DNA of 64,000 nt from contig CM051387.1 in NCBI GenBank assembly GCA_028015245.1, positions 10,839,090-10,903,089 of the forward strand, written 5' to 3'. Under the pieces are notes generated by a model that saw nothing but the letters and a program-made list of their open reading frames with translations, was not told the DNA's origin and searched no databases. The position numbers were made by a program, and so were the translations under genes. Positions 56,822 through 64,000 of the stretch are shown here, piece by piece. This stretch comes from Cardamine occulta. Its lineage: Eukaryota > Streptophyta > Magnoliopsida > Brassicales > Brassicaceae. How positions within the stretch are numbered: position 1 is the stretch's first letter; each line of letters begins with the position of its first letter.

Positions 56822-58057
56822 ATGGATGTGGAATCAGAAACTCAAGAACTCCATCTTCACGTCAATGGTGGTAAGTATTCTAACAAAAACTCCGGCGTAA
56901 AGGTTATTGTCTTAATTACTTACCTTCTTGTTCTGTTTCAACATGAAGAGAAATTTTCAACAGAAGAGAGAAGTCACATTTACTCATGGAGGTTAAGAGT
57001 GTCTCTATACGTCACTCTCCTCTTAGCTGGGGAGACAATAGCCACACTCTTAGGTAGACTTTACTACGACAAAGGCGGTAAAAGCACATGGCTCGAGACC
57101 TTGGTTCAGCTTCTTGGGTTTCCTTTAACCATTCCTTGCTATTATTACATAAAGCCTGAGCCTTCCAAGCCTAAAACCATAACCAAAAAACCTACTTCTT
57201 CCTTCTTGACACTATCTTTAGTGTATCTTGGACTTGGCTTGCTTGTTGCTGGACACAGTGTGTTATACTCCTTTGGATTACTCTACCTTCCTGTTTCAAC
57301 TTTCTCTTTGATCTCTGCATCGCAGTTGGCTTTTAATGCAGTCTTCTCTTACTTCCTAAACTCACAGAAGTTCACACCTTATATACTCAATTCACTTATT
57401 CTCTTAACCATCTCTTCTACACTTCTTGTTATCCAACATGAGCCTGAATCTTCTTCTTCTTCCACTTCAAAGTCCTTAGCCAAGTCCAATTACGTGATTG
57501 GATACATATGCGCGATTGGTAGCGCAGCTGGTTATTCTTTGGTGCTTTCTTTAACAGATTACGCGTTTGAACATATTCTTAAGAAATACACTTTCAAGGC
57601 GATTTTAGATATGATCACATATCCATCTTTGGTAGCTACTTGTGCAGTTGTGGTTGGACTTTTCGGAAGTGGTGGGTGGAAACTGTTGAGTACAGAAATG
57701 GAAGAGTTCAAACTTGGGAAAAGCTCATACATTTTGATAACTATTGGCTCGACGATATCGTGGCAAGCTTTTTCTATTGGTAGTGTGGGTTTGATTCTTG
57801 AAGTTTCATCGCTTTTTTCGAATGTCATAAGCACTCTTTGTTTACCGGTTGTACCTGTTCTTGCTGTTGTATTCTTCCGCGATGAGATGAGTGGAATCAA
57901 GTTGGTTGCAATGTTTTTGGCCATATGGGGATTTGTTTCATATGCTTACCAGCATTATGTTGATGATGGGAAACCAGAAGAAGCAGATGATGAGAAAGAT
58001 GAAGAAAAGGTAAAGCTTTCTCAACCTGAAGAAGATTACACTCATATTAAGCTTTAG
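56822..58057 (+). CDS. PUP6: Purine permease PUP6
   Basis: Membrane transporter of the plant purine permease family (drug/metabolite transporter superfamily), which moves purines, cytokinins or related bases with protons; individual substrates are unknown. Two exons, 56822-56870 and 56949-58057, encode 385 residues. The splice choice is supported by the shared gene structure of all PUPs here (short first exon ending in a VNG-like sequence). About ten membrane helices are visible; conserved stretches include GRLYYDKGGKSTWLETLVQL and YLPVSTFSLISASQLAFNA. The C-terminus is acidic. The 78-bp intron has no stop and is a multiple of three, so an unspliced transcript would remain in frame. Name from synteny with At4g18190. 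Confidence 0.9.
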   Translation: MDVESETQELHLHVNGGKYSNKNSGVKVIVLITYLLVLFQHEEKFSTEERSHIYSWRLRVSLYVTLLLAGETIATLLGRLYYDKGGKSTWLETLVQLLGFPLTIPCYYYIKPEPSKPKTITKKPTSSFLTLSLVYLGLGLLVAGHSVLYSFGLLYLPVSTFSLISASQLAFNAVFSYFLNSQKFTPYILNSLILLTISSTLLVIQHEPESSSSSTSKSLAKSNYVIGYICAIGSAAGYSLVLSLTDYAFEHILKKYTFKAILDMITYPSLVATCAVVVGLFGSGGWKLLSTEMEEFKLGKSSYILITIGSTISWQAFSIGSVGLILEVSSLFSNVISTLCLPVVPVLAVVFFRDEMSGIKLVAMFLAIWGFVSYAYQHYVDDGKPEEADDEKDEEKVKLSQPEEDYTHIKL

Positions 58058-58511
58058 ACAAAGATCCAAGAACCAAAGGGTTTTATAATCTTAAGTAAGC
58101 AGTTACATATATAGTAGACTAGATACATAATTGGAAACTTTTTAATGTCAAGTGTACTTGAGGCCTTACTGTCTTGTTGTATCGTTGTTGACTTCTATCT
58201 AAATTCACAAAACAGATACTAAAAAAAAAGTTAGACAAACGATAAAGCAAGTAAGAAATTTACTTTCAAGTGGACACTGGTGCCAACAAGATTAGAATAA
58301 GATAACAATATAAAGCGCCTATAGATCTGTTTTCACCAAACTCAGCATATTTTAAAAGGTTTATAGCCGCCAAATAAAAGGCTTCAAGAATTCCAAGTCA
58401 ATGGTAAACAAGAGCATACCTCTAATAAAATATGATGCAGTTGCCACCAACCTCCATCTATATAACATCTTCACTAAAAATCTGTCTGTGGTAAGTCCTC
58501 CTAGAGCCTTC
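58058..58511. other. Spacer between PUP6 and the broken PUP copy
   Basis: About 450 bp. The part from about 58190 resembles the flank at 60300-60480 before the next PUP gene (for example an AGCCGCCA word followed by a CAAGAATTC-like word), so it belongs to a tandem duplication unit of about 2 kb. Confidence 0.55.
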
Positions 58512-59787
58512 ATGGAAAGAACTCAAGAAATCTATGTCAATGGTAAGCAAGAAAATTCCCTTTTGAAAATCACCTGAATTTATGTAGGTCATTTGATTAT
58601 TTTCATGAAATATTCTAACCATGAGTGTTGTTTTTTTCATGTTTTCAGATCATCAGAACATAGAAGCAAACCTGACAGGTCAGGATGAAATGAATACCAC
58701 CATGTAAAATGAATCATCGTCCGCATCTCAATCGAAGAATTATAAGAAATGGCTTCGTATTTCCATTTATGTGTTCTTTGTCCTTGCCTGCCAAGCACTT
58801 TCTACAATTCTAGGAAGATTGTATTATGAAAATGGCGGGAAGAGCACATGGATGGGAACACGTGTCCAACTAATCGGCTTCCCTGTTCTGTTTCTCTTCC
58901 GGTTCTTTTCCAGAAACAAAGACCCCAAATTTTAGACGACAATTCTCTTCTTTCACTACCCTTGGATCAGTTTACCTTGTCACTGGCCTGTTAGTGTCTG
59001 CTAATTCCTATATGTCCTCTGTTGGTTTACTCTACTTACCAGTTTCTACTTTCTCCCTTATCTTGGCCTCACAATTGGCCTTCACTGCCTTCTTCTCCTA
59101 TTTCCTAAACTCACAAAAGTTTACACCTTTCATTGTGAATTCTCTATTTCTCCTAACAATCTCCTCTGCCCTCCTCGTGGTCAACACCGAGTCGCAAAAC
59201 ACAGCAAAGGTTTCTAGAGTAAAATATGTGATAGGGATCATATGCACCATAGGTGCTTCTGCTGGGATTGGACTGTTGCCATCTCTGGTACAACTGATTC
59301 TCAGGAAGGTTTTGAAGAAGAATACATTCTCAACGGTCACTGACTTGGTAGCCTACCAATCATTTGTTGCAAGCTGTGTGGTTCTCATAGGAATTTTTGC
59401 AAGTGGAGAGTGGAAAAATTTAACAAATGAGATGGAAACTATAAACTGGGGAAAGCACCATACGTTATGACTTTGACCTCGATAGCTATTTCCTGGCAAG
59501 TCTACACCATTGGTGTTGTGGGATTGATCTTCGAGTCATCTTCTGTGTTCTCCAATTCTATAACTGCTGTGGGATTGCCTATAGTTCCAGTTGTAGCAGT
59601 GATAGTTTTCCATGATAAAATGAACTCGCCAAAGATCTTCTCCATCATTTTAGCTATCTGGGGCTTCATTTCATTTGTCTATCAGCACTACCTTGACGAA
59701 AAAGAATTGACGACTAGCCATACAAGTCCTGTAGGAGGTCCTCTTCTACCTGTTGAGGAAGGTCACACAAACATACAAAGCGTATGA
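58512..59787 (+). pseudogene. Broken purine permease gene (PUP8-position copy)
   Basis: This copy keeps the PUP layout: first exon 58512-58542 (MERTQEIYVN) and second exon from 58649. It carries at least three lesions relative to the PUP7-like gene. A TAA stops the frame at 58705-58707. A 1-2 base change near 58930 shifts the frame, ending in TAG. A one-base deletion near 59432 shifts it again. Between and after the lesions the sequence is well conserved (YLPVSTFSLILASQLAFTAF and VGLIFESSSVFSNSITAVG), so inactivation is recent. By order it occupies the place of PUP8 (At4g18195), which I recall as intact in A. thaliana. A sequencing error could explain one lesion but hardly all three. Confidence 0.85.
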
Positions 59788-60664
59788 TCATACATATGCA
59801 CTGTATAAAGCTCATGTCTCTTTGTAAATTTGAGTATAGATAAAAAAATGCAACTCTATTTTGCCAACTAGCTAGTCAGTCATAAGTAACTGATAAATTT
59901 TGTACACAAGAAACCAATATTTCAGATTTTTTTTGTAACTTCTATTCGATAGAGAATTGTGTAATACGAGCAAGATGATTAAAGCAAACATTTGTTTAGC
60001 AGATAACCATTTCATTTTTGTGATATTCTTTTGTGAGTGTGACACCAGAGATAGCCATAACTCAAAGGTGCAATGCAAAGCATCTGAAACACCGGAAACA
60101 AGAGAAAACAGTTCAAGCAGAGAGACAGATAGGCTAAAGCATCCTTGAGAAAACAGAGCTTTGAGCAAAAAACAAGGGACAGAAACAATACCACTTGGAA
60201 GCCACTGACATAACAAATAAACAATGTAGCGACTTGAACAGTAACTCTTTTCTTCCCTTGCAACAAAACTTCTTAAAAAAAGTGTACTCCAGGAGCTTTT
60301 TGTATCTTTGTTGACTTCTGATTCAACTTCAGTAGATACTGAGAAAAAAAAAGAGTTTTCTTAGAGCCGCCATTCAAAGATTTCAGGAATTCTAAGTCAT
60401 GTGTAAGCAAAAAAAGAAAAGTCAATGGTCAACATGAGACTACTTAATTATGATGCTGCTGTACTCTATCGCCTGCCCCATCTATATAATAAATTTACTA
60501 TAGAAGCCTGCCATGTTTGATAATGGAACTTATGTGTGGTATTTAGTTTTTATAATAAAACATCAATCTGTGTATAAAGTAAGGTCTCCTGAGTAGTTGT
60601 AAGACATCTCAAACAAACAATCAATAAACACAAATCTTCTTTCTTTCTCACTTGCTCATTTCTC
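59788..60664. other. Spacer between PUP copies
   Basis: About 880 bp. It includes the trailer of the broken copy and the promoter of the next gene. Positions 60120-60230 share words with 62140-62225 downstream of the next gene, further evidence of tandem duplication. A minus-strand frame at 59872-60216 is not a credible gene. Confidence 0.5.
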
Positions 60665-61864
60665 ATGGACAGATCTCAAGAACTCTATGCCAATGGTAAG
60701 CCAGAAGCACCTGATAGAGTTAGAATCCTACTCTTTTTTTCATGAAATAAAATAACCATGCGTGTTCATATTTCAGGTGACCAAAACTTAGAAGCAAACC
60801 TAATAGATCATGATGAATCGGTACCTCAAACAACGAACTACAAAAGGTGGCTCCGGCTCTCCATATATGTATTCCTTGTCCTCATCTGCCAACCAATTGC
60901 TACTATTCTAGGTAGATTGTACTATGAAAATGGAGGGAAAAGCACATATGTAGTAACACTTCTTCAACTCATTGGCTTCCCTGTTCTGATTCTCTTCCGA
61001 TTCTTTTCACAAATCAGACAACCAAAGTCAATAGATACAGATTTCAGACAGTCACGTTCCTTTACGACCCTTGTAAAAGTTTACATGTGCACTGGACTGT
61101 TAGTTTCTGCTTATGCTTATTTGTCTGCAATTGGATTGCTCTTCTTACCAGTCTCTACTTTCTCCCTCATCTTGGCCTCTCAGTTGGCATTCACTGCCTT
61201 CTTCTCGTATTTCCTCAACTCACAAAAGTTCACTCCATTCATTGTCAATTCTTTGTTTCTACTTACTGTTTCCTCTGGCCTTCTCGTGGTCAACACTGAG
61301 TCGGAAAACACAACCAATGTCTCTAGAGCAAAATATGTGATTGGTTTCATATGTACCATTGGTGCTTCCGCTGGGATTGGACTGGTACTATCTCTGATAC
61401 AACTGCTCTTCAGGGAAGTTTTCAGGAAGCATACATCATCAGCAGTCATGGACTTGGCCATTTATCAGTCTCTAGTTGCAAGTTGTGTGGTTCTCATAGG
61501 ACTTTTTGCAAGTGGAGAGTGGAAAACTTTGCCAAGTGAGATGAGAAACTACAAACTGGGGAAAGTGTCATATGTTTTGACTTTGGCCTCGGCAGCTATT
61601 TCCTGGCAAGTTTACACCGTTGGTCTTGTGGGATTGATTTTTGAATCATCTTCTGTGTTTTCCAATTCCATAACTGCTGTTGGATTGCCTATAGTTCCAG
61701 TTGTAGCAATGATAGTTTTCCATGATAAAATGGACGCGTCAAAGATCTTCTCCATCATTTTAGCTATATGGGGCTTCCTTTCATTTGTCTATCAGCATTA
61801 CCTCGACGAAAAGAAGATGAAGACTTGCAGCACAAACCCTGTCGAGGAAGATACACAAACGTGA
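60665..61864 (+). CDS. PUP7: Purine permease, PUP7-like
   Basis: Intact member of the same transporter family. Exons 60665-60695 and 60777-61864 join in frame to 372 residues. The first exon encodes MDRSQELYAN and the second begins GDQNLEANLIDHD, as I recall for A. thaliana PUP7. About ten membrane helices follow; the longest conserved stretch includes YLNSQKFTPFIVNSLFLL-type sequence and GLPIVPVVAMIVFHDKM. Compared with the broken copy upstream it is uninterrupted. PUP7 and PUP8 are very similar, so the exact orthologue is uncertain. Its short intron is 81 bp. Confidence 0.85.
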
Positions 61865-62306
61865 TGAAATGTAGCTGCATTGAAGGTCACACAAACAAAC
61901 ATACAAAGTTGTGCATATATCCTATATAAGGCTTGTCATTGTAACAGAAAACATGTTAATTTTGAGATATTTTCATTCTGTGAGTGTGATACCCGATAAA
62001 AATTGTCCAGTTAAGTCATAAACTACAAAGATGTCAACACACTATTCTGCTTTCTAACTTTGAAATGCACTTGAAACATTGTGAAACAAGAACAAACAGC
62101 CAATCATGTCATATGAAAAAAGAAAAAATCTTAAACAGAAAGGTCTAAACATTCTTGGGGAAACAGAGATTTGAACAAAAAGTAAATAACCAAAACAATA
62201 ATACCACTGGATCTGGAAGCCTCTGATTTAGCAGTTGACGTAGCAACTTCTTCTGCCATCCAGTAATATGTTGGAAATTTCTTCTCTTGAAAAGATAGGT
62301 GAGACA
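61865..62306. other. Spacer downstream of the PUP7-like gene
   Basis: Trailer of the PUP7-like gene followed by a segment (62140-62225) that resembles DNA downstream of the previous copy. No gene is seen. Confidence 0.5.
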
Positions 62307-62480
62307 TAATCTCCATCATTTTAGCTAATCTCAGCATTATCTTGATAAGAACAAATCCAAGACAGTGATGGAAACCCCAAGAGTGTTCCTAAGCCACATG
62401 CCTCATCATAAGAGAAAGATATTCAGATGGAACACGCCATCCCGAAGGTCATACAATCATACAACTTGTGCACATTTTCC
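62307..62480 (+). pseudogene. Relic of a PUP 3' end
   Basis: CTCCATCATTTTAGCTA matches the codons for SIILAI in the neighbouring PUPs, and after a deletion the sequence reads QHYLDKNKS, matching QHYLDEKK. Further on, GAAGGTCATACAATCATACAA corresponds to the EGHTNIQ end of the broken copy. Only the last ~60 codons survive, so this is the remains of another tandem copy. Confidence 0.7.
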
Positions 62481-62815
62481 TACATGCGTCATATATAAAG
62501 TTTCTTTCATTACCTCCTTGACATAACTAATCTCTTGGTCAACAATAGTGGCATCTTTGCATGTGCAAAGACAAAAGAAATTAAATTGGCAAGAGGAGAT
62601 ATAGTTGGCATTTACTGAATGTGGGGCCACGTACAATGAAAACCTAAATGTGAACCGAATATATAGCTATAGGATCACGCATATCAAAATGCAATCAATT
62701 TGTAGCATTACCAACCAAAGAGGATTTGAGAATCAGATACATAATACTTAGAATCTGTTTAGAACATCGTTGGTTCCTCCTTTTGCATCTCCAAGGAGGT
62801 GATTCCACATCCACC
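62481..62815 (+). promoter_or_regulatory. PUP10 promoter region
   Basis: About 335 bp of AT-rich DNA before the next PUP gene. No element could be assigned with confidence. Confidence 0.4.
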
Positions 62816-64000
62816 ATGAAGGGAGATCAAGAACTACAAGTCATCGGTGAGTAATCATTAACCCTGTTCATACAGAACCTACTGGTCTTTCATCTTCAAT
62901 AAAAAATAAAGAAACAGATGGTTATGATATCTTAATATTCAATATATGAAAATATGCTATGAGTGACAACAAAATAAACTATAAACTAAATTTTGCTTTA
63001 TTTTCTCCCATTTACCAGTTCAGCAAGGAAAAGAACCAAATCAAACAGTTCAAGATGAAAGAAATTTGGTCAGTAGCAGCCAAACAGAAGTATCCCACTC
63101 AAACACATACAAACGGTGGTTTCGGGTGACTTTGTACACATTCTTTGTCATTTCAGGCCAATCAGTTGCTACAATTCTGGGCAGACTATACTATGACAAT
63201 GGAGGAAATAGCAAATGGCTAGCAACGGTAGTTCAACTTGTAGGTTTTCCTGTTCTACTTCCATATTATCTCTTGGCTATCAAAACACATACAACAACTC
63301 ACAGAGATGGCAAAACAACCTCACTTAGGAACCGTGTATTGGTTTATGTTGTGTTAGGACTTCTTATAGGAGCAGATTGTTATCTATACTCCATTGGACT
63401 ACTTTACCTACCCGTTTCTACCTATTCCCTGATCTGTGCATCTCAGTTAGCCTTCAACGCTTTCTTCTCGTATTTCCTCAACTCACAAAAACTTACTCCT
63501 ATCATTTTGAATTCTCTTATTCTCCTAACTATATCTTCCACCCTCCTTGCGTTCAATAATGAGGAGTCCAGTTCCACAAAAGTTACACAAGGAGAGTATG
63601 TTAAAGGTTTCATATGTACCGTTGGTGCGTCTGCTGGGTATGGTCTAGTCTTATCCCTCCAACAGCTAGCCTTCTGTAAAGTCCTAAAAAGGCAAAATTT
63701 CTCAGAAGTTATGGATATGATCATCTACGTGAGTCTAGTGGCCAGTTGTGTTAGCGTGGTGGGGCTTTTTGCTAGCAGCGAGTGGAAAACTTTGAGCAGT
63801 GAAATGGAAATCTACAAGCTTGGGAAGGTATCTTACATCATGAACCTAGTGTGGACAGCTATTACCTGGCAGGTATTCAACATTGGTGGCACAGGACTGA
63901 TATTCGAGCTTTCCTCTCTGTTCTCAAATGCAATAAGCGTTTTGGGACTCCCCGTTGTTCCTATTGTGGCTGTCATCATTTTCCATGAAAAAATGAATGG
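62816..64000 (+). CDS. PUP10: Purine permease PUP10 (cut by window end)
   Basis: Partial gene of the same family. First exon 62816-62846 (MKGDQELQVI), second from 63019 through the window end, in frame for about 337 codons with no stop. The second exon reads QQGKEPNQTVQDERN and then TYKRWFRVTLYTFFVISGQ, as I recall for A. thaliana PUP10 (At4g18210). It is more diverged from the other copies in this window (YLPVSTYSLICASQLAFNA, GLIFELSSLFSNAISVLGL). The last ~50 codons and the trailer lie beyond the window. Confidence 0.9.

Noticed and set aside
59872..60266. Two overlapping minus-strand frames with hydrophobic content between PUP copies
   Set aside because: They lie in spacer DNA of the tandem duplication, are not maintained in the second spacer copy and lack any domain.

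Overview
The window is plant nuclear DNA from a close relative of Arabidopsis thaliana (genus Arabidopsis or a near Brassicaceae neighbour such as A. lyrata). Introns are short with GT-AG borders, intergenic DNA is very AT-rich, and the gene order matches what I recall of A. thaliana chromosome 4 from about At4g18050 to At4g18210. The proteins resemble the A. thaliana ones as I remember them but are not identical (phytochrome E has scattered substitutions and a slightly different N-terminus), so I do not read this as the A. thaliana reference itself. No database search was run; names rest on recognised motifs, exon structure and order.

Layout. 0-4.3 kb: a decayed DUF1985/ULP1-type transposon gene, then a nest of small DNA transposons. 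4.3-15 kb: ABCB9 (+), SH3P3 (-) and a serine-rich SRP40-like gene (+). 15-22.2 kb: an orphan zone on the minus strand with repeated-module open frames, a 549-residue acidic orphan protein, a truncated and broken paralogue of it, a duplicated C-terminal exon and a Tourist-like MITE. 22.2-44.6 kb: a dense conserved block of RPL32A (-), MEI2-like 3 (+), PHYE (-), SSP4b (-), a GIP1-like DUF1296 gene (+) and the two-pore K+ channel gene TPK3 (+). 44.6-54.2 kb: WRKY28 (+) between two long AT-rich intergenic regions holding a G-box cluster, a MITE and a lone C-rich tract. 54.2-56.3 kb: a GH28 polygalacturonase (+). 56.8-64 kb: a tandem array of purine permease genes (PUP6, a broken copy, a PUP7-like gene, a 3'-end relic, and PUP10 cut by the window end).

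The single-copy genes do ordinary, unrelated housekeeping, light-signalling, transport and transcription jobs and do not form one pathway. The two regions that behave differently are the orphan zone at 15-22 kb, where partial copies of unrecognised proteins share C-terminal exons and flanks, and the PUP array, which shows gene birth and death in progress. I see no CRISPR array, rRNA, intact tRNA gene, organellar insertion or clearly new biochemical system; the orphan family is the best candidate for something undescribed.
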